64,000 nucleotides of DNA from Betaproteobacteria bacterium UBA5216 (GCA_002412495.1 DHVE01000090.1:1-64000); one strand, 5' to 3'; counted from the stretch's first letter, positions 17,086 to 26,196 are shown. The notes: generated from the sequence alone by a model not told the origin. Program-made: numbers and translations.

Positions 17086-18843
17086 GTGAACATGTCGGGT
17101 GATATGAATTTTTGGCGCCACGGCTTGGCGGGGCTTGTCTGGTGCGTTTTCAGCGCGGCGGCCATTGCGCAATACCCGCCCACGCCGCGGATCAAGAAAG
17201 ACGGTACTGCGGTGCTGATCGAGGATTACGCGAGTCTGCCGTTGTCCAGTCTGCGTCTGGATGGGCCTTACCCCGCGCCCGTCGTGCGGCAAGGGCAGCT
17301 CGGCAAATCCAATATGCTCGCATCGGAGCCGAGCGACGCGCCGCACACAGCCACGCGACTGTTCGTGCCGGAGCAGAACGGCATCTTGTACATCCTCGAC
17401 AGAAAGACGCGCACTTTCACGCCGTATATCGATTTCGGAAAAATTTTCGCGCGCTTTAATACCGATCCCAACCTCGGCATGGGGCTGGTGGCCATACAGT
17501 TTGATCCTGCGTATGCTAAGAACGGTCGCTTCTACACCGTGCATACCGAGAATCCGGCGCGCGCCGATCCGGCGGCGCCCAGCAATGCCGCGCATCCGGC
17601 GCTGGATTTAAGCCGGCACGCGACGACACCGCCCATCAACGTGCCGGCGGGCGACACCCGTTACGAATCCATTATTACCGAATGGCGCGACACCAATATC
17701 GCCAACACCACGTTCGAGGGCACCGCGCGCGAAATCATCCGCATTGGGCAGAACTACGCGCGTCATCCCATGGGCGATTTGCTGTTTAACCCGCTGGCGC
17801 GCGCCGGTGACGACGACTATCGCAATTTGTACTTTGGCACCGGCGATGGCGAGGCGGGTGAACGCGCGGGGGTTACGCATCCGGTGCCGCAACGGCTGGA
17901 CGCCTTGCCGGGAAAAATTCTGCGCATCACGCCGGATATTTCGCTGCGACCGCAAGACAAATTAGGTCCGAACGGGCAGTACCGTATTCCCTCCACGGGT
18001 GCGAACGCCAATCCCTTTGTATCGGTCGCCGGCGCGCGTGGCGAAATTTTTGCCTATGGGTTGCGCAATCCGCACCGCATCAGCTGGGACGTGCCGACGA
18101 ACACGCTGCTGGTGGCCGACATCGGCAACCATTCATGGGAAGAAGTCAACGTGGTCACCAAGGGCGCGAACTATGGTTGGGCCGAGCGCGAAGGACCGGA
18201 GCAAACGTTCGTGGGCGGTCCCAATGGCGGCAGAACCGCCAGCCAGATTGATCCGCCGGTGCCGTTTCCATCACCGGACACGCTAATGGTCGAGGGACTC
18301 GACAAGCCGGTCACGCCGGTATATCCCGTCGCGGCATTCAGTCATCGCGACGGCATCGCGGTTGGCAGCGGTTATGTCTATCGTGGCAAGCTCATGCCGG
18401 GGATGGTGGGTAAATATTTTTTCACCGACATCGCCAGTGGCCGATTGTTTTACACCGACCTCGCGGAGATGCGGAAAGCGCGCGCCACCACGCCCGGAAA
18501 AATGGCTGCGATTCACGAGATACAAATTGTCTATCGCTCGCCCGATGATGCCGGCAAAGGTGCGGTTAATCGGCGAATGTTCGATATCGTGGCGGAGGCG
18601 TTTTTGCGCAAGGGCGGCATCCGCTCGGGCAAGTGCGTGTTGCCCGATGGGTCGAGCAACGCCAAGGGGCTGATTACCTGCGGCGGGCGAGGACAAGGTG
18701 TTGATCCGGACGGCGTGCCGTGGGGCGGCGGCCGCGCCGATGTGCGCCTCGCCATGGATGGTGACGGCGAACTTTACCTGATGAGTAAATCGGACGGCAT
18801 GATCCGTAAACTCGTGGCGACGGTGCCTGCCGCGAAACCGTAA
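17086..18843 (+). CDS. PQQ-dependent sugar dehydrogenase family (GSDH/sorbosone type)
   Basis: 585-residue exported six-bladed propeller protein of the soluble glucose/sorbosone dehydrogenase family. Export sequence at about residues 8-28, then NLGMGLVAIQFDPAYAKNGRFY, typical of blade 2, YGLRNPHRISWD, which carries the conserved Arg-Asn-x-x-His segment, and GANYGWAEREG. It would oxidise an aldose or aldehyde and pass electrons to the cytochrome c encoded upstream. GTG at 17086 is favoured by GGGGAGGG five bases before it; an ATG two codons later is also possible. No PQQ biosynthesis gene is in the window. Confidence 0.85.
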   Translation: MNMSGDMNFWRHGLAGLVWCVFSAAAIAQYPPTPRIKKDGTAVLIEDYASLPLSSLRLDGPYPAPVVRQGQLGKSNMLASEPSDAPHTATRLFVPEQNGILYILDRKTRTFTPYIDFGKIFARFNTDPNLGMGLVAIQFDPAYAKNGRFYTVHTENPARADPAAPSNAAHPALDLSRHATTPPINVPAGDTRYESIITEWRDTNIANTTFEGTAREIIRIGQNYARHPMGDLLFNPLARAGDDDYRNLYFGTGDGEAGERAGVTHPVPQRLDALPGKILRITPDISLRPQDKLGPNGQYRIPSTGANANPFVSVAGARGEIFAYGLRNPHRISWDVPTNTLLVADIGNHSWEEVNVVTKGANYGWAEREGPEQTFVGGPNGGRTASQIDPPVPFPSPDTLMVEGLDKPVTPVYPVAAFSHRDGIAVGSGYVYRGKLMPGMVGKYFFTDIASGRLFYTDLAEMRKARATTPGKMAAIHEIQIVYRSPDDAGKGAVNRRMFDIVAEAFLRKGGIRSGKCVLPDGSSNAKGLITCGGRGQGVDPDGVPWGGGRADVRLAMDGDGELYLMSKSDGMIRKLVATVPAAKP

Positions 18844-18859
18844 CACAGTGATGCATCGA

Positions 18860-18896
18860 GGATGCGGCCAGCGCGCTAGGGCGCATCCGCTTTTTT
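18860..18896 (+). terminator. Rho-independent terminator of the GSDH operon
   Basis: GGATGCG (18860-18866) pairs with CGCATCC (18882-18888), followed by GC and six T. It ends the rightward 15759-18843 unit and overlaps the 3' end of the convergent membrane-protein gene. Confidence 0.6.
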
Positions 18897-19289
18897 GCGG
18901 CGCCAAAGCCCATTAAAAACCGCCAGCAACAGCAGGAGCACGCCCGCGAACACCAGCGCGAAAAAGGGCAGTATGCCCGACATTTCCGGAAATTGATTTT
19001 GCCCTTGCACGGTAAGCAATCCCCACGCCCCGAACGGCACGAGAAACACGATCGCGGCAATGGCCGCTGCGTTGAGGCCTCGTTGAATATTCAGCGATAC
19101 GCCGCTGATGGTCGTGAACAACACGATCAGCAGCGAGAGGCCGCCTGACCACAAAAACCAGTCGCCCGTGTCGTCCGACATCGGGGTGTGTGCCAGCCAT
19201 CGGCCGGTCACGTAAATCAGCATGGAAAGCAGTAACACGCCGAGGCTGATGGCTGTAATGGTTTTTTTCATGGTGTCGGCAGCCCGCAT
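18876..19289 (-). CDS. Small four-helix membrane protein
   Basis: 137 residues (131 if the MKKT start at 19271 is used) with four hydrophobic helices at roughly residues 9-30, 45-66, 72-92 and 103-125 and a basic tail (RRKK). I do not recognise the family. The first ATG (19287-19289) shares one base with the TAA of the caspase-like gene upstream (TAATG), so translation is probably coupled. It may be a membrane partner of that protein; nothing further can be said. Confidence 0.7.
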   Translation of the reverse strand: MRAADTMKKTITAISLGVLLLSMLIYVTGRWLAHTPMSDDTGDWFLWSGGLSLLIVLFTTISGVSLNIQRGLNAAAIAAIVFLVPFGAWGLLTVQGQNQFPEMSGILPFFALVFAGVLLLLLAVFNGLWRRKKADAP

Positions 19290-20848
19290 TACGCAAGCTT
19301 GTACGCTACCAGTTCCAGCCGCTCAGTGCCGATGATTTTTTTGTCGCGACGGTTCACTTGTTCGCGCGCGACGGGGCGTTGAAACTCCGGCACGTACCAG
19401 CGGCGTATCACGAAATCAATCAGTCCTGCCGGATTTGTTCTCTGGCCGCGGCCCTCGAGCAAATAGGCGTTGAAGCTGCCCGCGGGCACGGTCACTGCTT
19501 CGCGTCTGAGTATGCGGATGGTTTGTTCGGCGGTAAAGGTGCCGCCTTTGGGATCGGTTACTTCGGTGCGAACACTCCAGCGTCTGCCAACCGAGAACTC
19601 CAGTGGCACCAACTGTGCCGGCGAGTTGCTGAAACCGCCGCGGGATCGCAACTGATTGCCGAGCAGATCGGTGACCAAGCCATTGTCGTGTATGGCTTCG
19701 GTGTCGGTGACTTTGATAACCGTGGTGGTATAGACACTGCGCTCGGCCTTGGTGCGCATGTCGATATTGCGGTAGGTGTAGCTGTCGCCTACCTTGGCAA
19801 TGCGGGTGAATGCCGATCCCTGCGTGAACGGGTTATTTTCCTGCGAGGCGATTTGGATACGCCTTTCACCTTGCCGCGCCAATACAATTTCAAGCCGCAG
19901 TTGCGCCAATTCCGAAAAGTTGCCGCTGGGATAGCGTTTGAGATAGTCCTCCAGCGGCGCGGGTTCGGTGGCATTCTGGATGCGTTCCCACAGCGCGAGC
20001 TCTTCCTTGAATTGACGTCCTTTTTCGGCATCCGAAAGTTTTTTCAGATGTTCGGGCGGCAGAATATAAAAGTCTTCCTCCAGCGATGTGCTTTCCCATG
20101 GAATCTGCGCGCCGTTGGATTTGCGCCGCACGCCGAGGCGCACGCGCTTGAACACGTCTTCAATGCGCGCTTCCTTGACTTGTATTTCGCGCAGCAAGTG
20201 TTCGGTATACAGGCCGTTGGCGCCGTCGCCGTCGCTCGCCACGTTGCCTGGCGAGGTGGCGTACGCGAGCAGCGTGCCGGGCGGCGCGTCCATTTGCGAC
20301 AGGCCTTTTTGCTCGACGCGGAAATCGCGCGCGAACGGATTTTCGCGGCAGGCGTCGAGCACGATGATGTTCATCGGATTGGCGGCCTTGGTGATTCCGT
20401 CGATCAGGCTGCCCAGGTCAACACCCTGCGCCGGCACGTCGTCCAATTTTTTTACCGCCGCGTCCACCGGCAGCAAAAAATTCCGCCAGGCCAGTTGCAG
20501 ACCGTGGCCGGCGAAATAAAACAGTCCCACGCATTGGCGTTTGGTCAGTGTCTGAACATGCGATTGAATGGCCGCGATCAGCTCCGCGCGGCCGCCGTCC
20601 AGTTTTAGCGTGACCTCAAAACCCGCGGCCTTGAGCGTCGTCCCCATCGCGTTTGCATCGTTGGCGGGATTTTTCAGTTCGGGGGCGCTGCGGTAGCGGC
20701 TGTTGCCTATGACCAGTGCGATCTTCGGCAGGCCGATGAGCTTTAGCGCGCCATCCGACTGCGCCCACGCCCGCGTGCGCGCCAAGGGCAGGAAAAGCGA
20801 ACCTCCCGCCACGCCGGTCTTGAGCATGAGCCGTCTGTGATGATCCAT
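19289..20848 (-). CDS. Tat-exported caspase-like (C14/orthocaspase) protein
   Basis: 519 residues. The N-terminus HRRLMLKTGVAGGSLFLPLA fits a twin-arginine signal. The p20 caspase domain spans about residues 42-260, starting KIALVIGNSRY, with catalytic His115 in YFAGHGL and Cys167 in LDACREN, both intact. A middle segment (about 285-345) resembles the short helical repeats that often follow bacterial caspase domains (ALWERIQNATEPAPLEDYLKRYP), and the C-terminal 170 residues form an unidentified beta-rich domain. Bacterial family members cleave after basic residues. The start at 20848 is chosen for the Tat signal; no strong ribosome site is visible. Confidence 0.85.
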   Translation of the reverse strand: MDHHRRLMLKTGVAGGSLFLPLARTRAWAQSDGALKLIGLPKIALVIGNSRYRSAPELKNPANDANAMGTTLKAAGFEVTLKLDGGRAELIAAIQSHVQTLTKRQCVGLFYFAGHGLQLAWRNFLLPVDAAVKKLDDVPAQGVDLGSLIDGITKAANPMNIIVLDACRENPFARDFRVEQKGLSQMDAPPGTLLAYATSPGNVASDGDGANGLYTEHLLREIQVKEARIEDVFKRVRLGVRRKSNGAQIPWESTSLEEDFYILPPEHLKKLSDAEKGRQFKEELALWERIQNATEPAPLEDYLKRYPSGNFSELAQLRLEIVLARQGERRIQIASQENNPFTQGSAFTRIAKVGDSYTYRNIDMRTKAERSVYTTTVIKVTDTEAIHDNGLVTDLLGNQLRSRGGFSNSPAQLVPLEFSVGRRWSVRTEVTDPKGGTFTAEQTIRILRREAVTVPAGSFNAYLLEGRGQRTNPAGLIDFVIRRWYVPEFQRPVAREQVNRRDKKIIGTERLELVAYKLA

Positions 20849-21030
20849 TTGGACATTATGCGCTCGATAAAACCCGCATGTCACCGGCGGCGGGCTCGGC
20901 GGATTTCCACATCATGTGGCGGGTTGTAGACGGGGAATTGACGGGCTTATATGATGGGTCAAGACAGCTGCGGAAGACAGCGTATCGAAGCGCCTGAATT
21001 CACCGCGGCCCACGTTGGCGGAGGAAAACC

Positions 21031-22140
21031 ATGCAAGACATGAAAGACAAGCCTCATATGCAAGCGGAAAAACACAAACCCATCGATGCGCCCTGCGCCT
21101 GGCGCGGCGCGGACATGAAAAACAGGACGGACTGGTTGCGGTCCTTCAGCGCGGCGGAGCTGGTGGAGATTGATACCGCCTTGCAGGCGGTGAAGCAGCG
21201 CGGCATCGATCTGTTCGACGTCGAAAAGCACGATTTTCCGTTGCCGAATTTTGCGCGGGGGCTGGCCGATATTTCACGGCAGCTCGAAACCGGCATTGGC
21301 ATGATCATGCTGCGTGGCTTGCCGCTGTCGTACTCGCCCGAGGATTTGCGCATCGTGTACTGGGGCATCGGCACGCATCTGGGCACGGCAGTTTCGCAAA
21401 ACAAAACCGGCGAACTGTTTGGCACCGTGAAGGATTTCCAGGAGGAATACGTCAATACCACGCGTCGGGGCTCGCGCACGTCCGAGGGGTTGCAGTTTCA
21501 CAGCGACCGCTGCGATGTGGTGGGATTGCTGTGCGTGCGCAAGGCGAAGACCGGTGGCGCCAGCTGCATCGTGAGTTCGGCCGCCATCCACAATGAAATT
21601 CTGCGCCGCCGGCCGGATTTGATGGAGACCTACTACGAAAACTGGGTGCACAGTTGGCAAGGCGAACAGCCGCCGGGCAGCGGTCGTACCTACCTGCGGC
21701 CCATTTTCGGTTTTCGCGATGGATTTTTTACCGGCATGTTTTCGCCGGCGTACACCCAGTTCGCGCAGGATTTTCCCGAGGTGCCGCGTCACACGCCGAA
21801 ACAGATCGAAGCGCTGTCGCTGTACACGCAACTGGCGGAAGAACTTGCGCTCGACATGCATTTCGAGCCCGGCGACATCCAGTTGCTCAACAACCACGTG
21901 ATCTATCACGGCCGCACGCGCTACGAAGACTACCCCGAGGAAAATCGCAAACGGCTGTTGCTGCGGCTGTGGCTGTCCACGCCTGACGCGCGCCCGTTGC
22001 CGCGTGACTATGCCGAGGTGTTTGGCAACACCGAGCGCGGTCTCGTGCGCGGCGGCGTGCCGTGCCGCGAAGGCTGGTGGCGCGATGTCACGCAGTTTCG
22101 CAAACACCGAACGGGGATCCATGCGAAGGGCTTGAATTGA
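21031..22140 (+). CDS. TauD/TfdA-family dioxygenase
   Basis: 369-residue Fe(II)/2-oxoglutarate oxygenase, longer at the N-terminus than the copy at 14752. Metal ligands are His157-x-Asp159 (LQFHSDRCD) and His293 (VIYHGRTRYED), followed by the Arg-rich RKRLLLRLWLS strand that should hold 2-oxoglutarate. The sequence resembles the clavaminate synthase-like/TauD branch acting on small acids. GGAGG lies eight bases before the ATG. Its TGA overlaps the TTG start of the receptor at 22137, a tight coupling that points to a shared substrate. Confidence 0.88.
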   Translation: MQDMKDKPHMQAEKHKPIDAPCAWRGADMKNRTDWLRSFSAAELVEIDTALQAVKQRGIDLFDVEKHDFPLPNFARGLADISRQLETGIGMIMLRGLPLSYSPEDLRIVYWGIGTHLGTAVSQNKTGELFGTVKDFQEEYVNTTRRGSRTSEGLQFHSDRCDVVGLLCVRKAKTGGASCIVSSAAIHNEILRRRPDLMETYYENWVHSWQGEQPPGSGRTYLRPIFGFRDGFFTGMFSPAYTQFAQDFPEVPRHTPKQIEALSLYTQLAEELALDMHFEPGDIQLLNNHVIYHGRTRYEDYPEENRKRLLLRLWLSTPDARPLPRDYAEVFGNTERGLVRGGVPCREGWWRDVTQFRKHRTGIHAKGLN

Positions 22141-23108
22141 AATATGGCGCCGTGGTGGCGGTGCTGGCTTGTGTGTCCTGCGGCGCCGGCGCCCAGACGT
22201 ACTCCGCGTACCCCGCCAAGCCCGTGCGCATTGTTGTCGGGTTCTCGCCCGGCGGCATCGCGGATGTCACGGTGCGGCTGTTCGCGCCGAAACTTTCCGA
22301 AGTGCTGGGCCAGCAGGTCGTTGTTGAAAATCGCCCCGGCGCGTCGGGCGCCATAGCCACCGAGCGCGTGGCGACATCGCCGCCGGACGGCTATACCTTG
22401 CTCGCGCCGACCGCGGCCGATGCGGTGATCCCGGTGATGCGCGCGAAGCTGCCATATAACCTCGAGCGCGATCTGGCGCCGGTGTCGCTGGTGGCGGTTG
22501 CGCCGTTTGTGCTGGTGGTGCATCCCTCGGTGCCGGTGCGCAACGTGAAAGAGTTGATCGCGCTCGCGCGGGCGCAGCCGGGCAAATTGAGTTACGGCTC
22601 GGTGGGCGTCGGCACCACGCCGCATCTGTCGGCGGAGGCGCTCAAGATGATGGCGGGCATCAACATCTTGCATGTGCCGTTTAAAGGCGGGCTGGACAAT
22701 GTGATCGCGAATGCCAGTGGGCTGGTCGATATGGTGTGCGCAAGCATCCCGTCGCTGATGCCGTTCATCGGGCAGGGCACGCCACGGCTGCGCGCGCTGG
22801 CGGTCACCAGCGCGAAACGCACCGCGCTGATGCCTGCCGTGCCGTCACTCAGTGAGTCGGGCGTGCCGGGCTACGATCGTTCGTCGTGGGTGGGCATACT
22901 CGCGCCGGCCGCCGTGCCAAAAGATATCGTCGCGAAAGTGAATGCGTCGCTGGTGAAAGTGATCAACACCGCCGAGATGCGCGAAAGCTTCACGCGGCAG
23001 GGCGTCGAACCGCAGACGAATACGCCGGAGCAATTCGCGGCTTACATCAGCAGTCACCTGGAACAGAATACCCGGCTTATCAAGGCCATCGGATTGCGGC
23101 CCGAATAG
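22137..23108 (+). CDS. Bug/TctC-family periplasmic receptor
   Basis: 323 residues when begun at the TTG of 22137, which overlaps the previous stop codon and has GAAGGG six bases upstream. This start gives a proper signal peptide (KYGAVVAVLACVSCGAGAQ), whereas the earlier in-frame ATG at 22062 would add an unrelated 25-residue leader. Ligand loop SPGGIADVTVR, VVENRPGASGAIA, LPYNLERDLAPV and HVPFKGG are present. Confidence 0.9.
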   Translation: MKYGAVVAVLACVSCGAGAQTYSAYPAKPVRIVVGFSPGGIADVTVRLFAPKLSEVLGQQVVVENRPGASGAIATERVATSPPDGYTLLAPTAADAVIPVMRAKLPYNLERDLAPVSLVAVAPFVLVVHPSVPVRNVKELIALARAQPGKLSYGSVGVGTTPHLSAEALKMMAGINILHVPFKGGLDNVIANASGLVDMVCASIPSLMPFIGQGTPRLRALAVTSAKRTALMPAVPSLSESGVPGYDRSSWVGILAPAAVPKDIVAKVNASLVKVINTAEMRESFTRQGVEPQTNTPEQFAAYISSHLEQNTRLIKAIGLRPE

Positions 23109-23123
23109 AGGGGTATTATAAGC

Positions 23124-23139
23124 AATTGTTTTTAAAGGA
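23124..23139 (+). repeat. Leader motif shared with 3954-3969
   Basis: Second exact copy of AATTGTTTTTAAAGGA, ending in the ribosome site of the dehydrogenase gene that starts at 23145. Confidence 0.5.
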
Positions 23140-23144
23140 AAATA

Positions 23145-24053
23145 ATGAACATGCAACGTATCGGATTTGTCGGCGTGGGTTTGATGGGCAGCAGCATGTC
23201 CAAACATTTGGTGGAGGCGGGCTTCCCGGTGATCGTGCACGACACCGATCCCGCGCGCGTGTCGGCGGCGGTGAAACTGGGCGCAAAAACCGTATCGTCC
23301 CCGGATCAAATACCGGGGCAGGTGGACGTGTTGATGTTCTCGCTGCCGAATTCCGACATCGTGAAAGACGTGGTGCATAACCAGCTCAAATTATTTCAGA
23401 CCGGCAGACCGGGCTTGATTATTCTTGATGCCACCACCGCAGACCCGGAAAAATCCGCAGCGCTTGCGGCCGATCTTGCGAAGGTCGGCATCCGTTTTCT
23501 GGATTGCACCGTCAGCGGCACCAGCGAAATGTGCGCGGTGAAAGACATCATCTTCATGGTCGGCGGCAGTCAGGACGCTTACACCGAGTGCGAAGGCATG
23601 TTTGCAGCAATGGGACGCGAGTGGATGCACATGGGTGCCAACGGCAACGGCGCGATCATGAAACTGTGCGTCAATCTGGTGCTGGGACTGAATCGCATGG
23701 CATTGGCGGAAGGCCTCACGCTCGCGCGCAAGGCGGGCATCGAACCGCTGCAAGCGCTGGAAGTGCTGAAAAAATCTGCCGCGTTTTCGAAGATCATGGA
23801 TCAGAAAGGTTATCGCATGGTCGAAAAGCGCTTTCATCCGCCGGCCGGCAAGCTGAAAATCTATCTGAAGGATGTGCGCGCGATGCTTGCGCTGGGCGAA
23901 CGCTTGAATTGCCCACTGCCGCTGATCGGTTTGCACGCGCAGGCGCTGGCATCGGAGGTTTCCAAAGGACGCGGCGAATGGGACAGCGCGGATATTATTT
24001 CGTTTTATGATGAGCTGGCGGGGTATCCCGCGCCTAAAGCGCCCGTGCAGTAA
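23145..24053 (+). CDS. 3-hydroxyisobutyrate dehydrogenase-family NAD(P) oxidoreductase
   Basis: 302-residue beta-hydroxyacid dehydrogenase. It has the Rossmann motif GFVGVGLMGSSM at residues 7-18, the substrate-binding segment DCTVSGTSEMCA (family consensus D-APVSGG, here altered) and the catalytic Lys173 in GNGAIMKLCVN. The family includes 3-hydroxyisobutyrate, tartronate-semialdehyde and related 3-hydroxyacid enzymes. The altered substrate loop means the exact acid is uncertain. It sits between receptors at 22137 and 24089, all on one strand with short gaps. Confidence 0.85.
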   Translation: MNMQRIGFVGVGLMGSSMSKHLVEAGFPVIVHDTDPARVSAAVKLGAKTVSSPDQIPGQVDVLMFSLPNSDIVKDVVHNQLKLFQTGRPGLIILDATTADPEKSAALAADLAKVGIRFLDCTVSGTSEMCAVKDIIFMVGGSQDAYTECEGMFAAMGREWMHMGANGNGAIMKLCVNLVLGLNRMALAEGLTLARKAGIEPLQALEVLKKSAAFSKIMDQKGYRMVEKRFHPPAGKLKIYLKDVRAMLALGERLNCPLPLIGLHAQALASEVSKGRGEWDSADIISFYDELAGYPAPKAPVQ

Positions 24054-24088
24054 CGGCGACACTGTTTATCCGATCAAGCGACCTGCCG

Positions 24089-25069
24089 ATGCCAATGCTG
24101 AAATCCCGTGCGCTCGCACTCTGTGTCGCCCTTGGGTGCAACATCGCCGTTGCGCAAACCAAGCTGCCCGACTATCCCACGCGCGCCTTGCGGCTGGTGA
24201 ACCCCTACAGCCCCGGCGGCACCACCGATCTGGTGGCGCGCATGATCGCGACGCGGCTGACGGAGGTGTGGGGGCAGCAAGTCATCGTGGATAACCGGCC
24301 GGGCGCCGGTACCAACATCGGCAATGAAATCGTTGCGCGCGCGCAGCCCGATGGGTACACGCTGCTGGTCAACTCGGCGGCCATTGCCACGCTGACCGGT
24401 TTTTATGCGAAGCTGCCGTACGATCCGCTGCGCGATCTGGCGGCGGTGGCCAATATCGGCGATTCTCCGCTGGTGCTGGCGGTCAGCCCGTCGATGGAAA
24501 TTCGCAGTGTGCGCGAGATGATAGACACCGCGCGCGCCAAGCCCAAACAACTCACCTTTGCCTCGTCGGGCACCGGTTCCTCCACGCATCTGGCGATCGA
24601 ACTCTTCAAGTCGCTGGCCAAGGTGGAAATCACGCATGTGCCGTTCAAAGGTGGCGGCCCGGCGGTGATCGCCACCGCCAGCGGAGAAGTAAACGCAATC
24701 ATCAATTCGCCCGCCGTGGTGTTGCCGCACGTGAAAACCGGGCGGCTGCGCGGCCTAGCGGTCACCAGCGCCAAGCGCAGCGAAATCGCGCCCGACCTGC
24801 CAGCGCTTGCCGAAGCTGGCGCGCTCCCGGGCTACGAGGTGCAAGGCTGGTACGGCGTGTTCGCGCCGCGCGCGACGCCCCGGCGAATTGTCGGTGCGGT
24901 CAATGCCGAACTGGATCGTTATGTTCAGTCGTCCGAAGGACGCGCGCGGCTCTTGTCGTTCGGGCTTACCACCACGGGTGGCACGCCCGAGGCGTTCGCC
25001 GATTATTACAAACGCGAGACGGAACGCTGGGGGCGTATTATTCGCGCGGCGGGGATCAGGAGCGATTAG
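24089..25069 (+). CDS. Bug/TctC-family periplasmic receptor
   Basis: 326 residues, signal peptide ending CNIAVAQ, loop YSPGGTTDLVAR, IVDNRPGAGTNIG, LPYDPLRDLAAV, HVPFKGGGPAV and C-terminal WGRIIRAAG. Two nearby ATGs (24089, 24095) are possible starts and neither has a strong ribosome site. It follows the HIBADH-like gene by 35 bases and precedes another receptor by 26. Confidence 0.9.
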   Translation: MPMLKSRALALCVALGCNIAVAQTKLPDYPTRALRLVNPYSPGGTTDLVARMIATRLTEVWGQQVIVDNRPGAGTNIGNEIVARAQPDGYTLLVNSAAIATLTGFYAKLPYDPLRDLAAVANIGDSPLVLAVSPSMEIRSVREMIDTARAKPKQLTFASSGTGSSTHLAIELFKSLAKVEITHVPFKGGGPAVIATASGEVNAIINSPAVVLPHVKTGRLRGLAVTSAKRSEIAPDLPALAEAGALPGYEVQGWYGVFAPRATPRRIVGAVNAELDRYVQSSEGRARLLSFGLTTTGGTPEAFADYYKRETERWGRIIRAAGIRSD

Positions 25070-25095
25070 CGCGCCATATAGGGGAGATAGGGGAG

Positions 25096-26070
25096 ATGGA
25101 CTTAAAGCCTTGTCGATTCAATGCCGCATTCTGCACAAGTTTGTTTTTATTTTGCGTGTCGGCCGTGCACGCGCAACAATACCCAACGAAACCCATCCGC
25201 ATCCTCGTCGGCTTCGCCGCCGGCGGCCCCAGCGATGTCGGCGCGCGCACCATTGCGCAAAAGCTCACCGAGAAATGGGGCCAGCCGGTGATCGTCGATT
25301 TTCGTCCGGGTGCCGCAGGCAACATCGCCACCGACATGGCGGCGAAAGCACCGGCCGATGGGTACACGCTGATCGCGGCGGCGTTTGCGCACGCGGTGAA
25401 TCCCGCGCTGTATGCCAAGCTGCCGTTCGACGCGACGAAGGATTTCACCCCGGTGCTGCTGTTCGCCTCGATTGCCAACCTGCTGGTGGTGCATCCGTCG
25501 ATCCCGGCGCGCTCCGTGAAAGAACTGATTGCACTTGCCAAAACGCGGCCCGATCAACTCACCATTGGTTCGGCGGGTGCCGGCACCTCATCGCATTTGT
25601 CGGGCGAGCTGATGAAAATGATGGGCGGCGTGAAGATCACCCACGTGCCGTACAAGGGCCTCGCCCCCGCGAGCGTGGATACCATCGGCGGGCAATTGTC
25701 GATGATGTTCGACGGCATCGTCACCGGCGTGCCCGCCGCAAAATCGGGGCGGCTGCGCGCGCTGGGTGTCACCACCGCCAAACGCTGGCAGGGCGCGCCG
25801 GATATACCCGCCATCGGGGAGAGTTTGCCGGGCTTTGAAGTCAACTCGTGGTATGGCCTGATTGCGCCCACCGGCACGCCGCGCGAGATTGTCACGCGCT
25901 TGAACACCGAAGTCGCCAATGCGTTGCGCGAACCGGATGCGCGTGCACGGCTGTATTCCATCGGCGCTGAACCGATGAGCAACACGCCGGAAGAATTTGG
26001 CATATTTATTCAGAACGAAATGGCGAAGTGGGCCAAGGTGGTTAAGGTGGCGGGGATCAAGGTGGAGTAG
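25096..26070 (+). CDS. Bug/TctC-family periplasmic receptor
   Basis: 324 residues. Signal peptide ends SAVHAQ; loop AAGGPSDVGAR, IVDFRPGAAGNIA (Asn-Arg replaced by Phe-Arg), LPFDATKDFTPV and HVPYKGLAPAS follow. GGGGAG nine bases before the ATG gives a secure start. It is the last gene of the 21031-26070 run; a long hairpin follows it. Confidence 0.9.
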   Translation: MDLKPCRFNAAFCTSLFLFCVSAVHAQQYPTKPIRILVGFAAGGPSDVGARTIAQKLTEKWGQPVIVDFRPGAAGNIATDMAAKAPADGYTLIAAAFAHAVNPALYAKLPFDATKDFTPVLLFASIANLLVVHPSIPARSVKELIALAKTRPDQLTIGSAGAGTSSHLSGELMKMMGGVKITHVPYKGLAPASVDTIGGQLSMMFDGIVTGVPAAKSGRLRALGVTTAKRWQGAPDIPAIGESLPGFEVNSWYGLIAPTGTPREIVTRLNTEVANALREPDARARLYSIGAEPMSNTPEEFGIFIQNEMAKWAKVVKVAGIKVE

Positions 26071-26091
26071 GGTGGAGTGGAAGCAGGAAAT

Positions 26092-26155
26092 GTAGGGCGG
26101 GAGCCATCCCGCCTTTCGTGTGTTCCGGCAGAAGGCGGGATGGCTCCCACCCTAC
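26092..26155. repeat. 24-bp inverted repeat, terminator-like dispersed element
   Basis: Arms 26092-26115 and 26132-26155 are complementary over 24 bases with one mismatch and a 16-base loop. The arm begins GTAGGGCGGGAGCC. It lies between a receptor gene and the SMP-30-like gene and could terminate or stabilise the upstream transcript. It resembles dispersed palindromic repeats of GC-rich proteobacteria. Confidence 0.65.
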
Positions 26156-26196
26156 GCACTGTTCCGAAATAACAGATTCAAACAGGAGAAAGCACG

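Noticed and set aside
19358..20608. A 416-codon plus-strand frame opposite the caspase-like gene
   Set aside because: The minus strand has intact catalytic motifs and a Tat signal; the plus frame shows no recognisable pattern.
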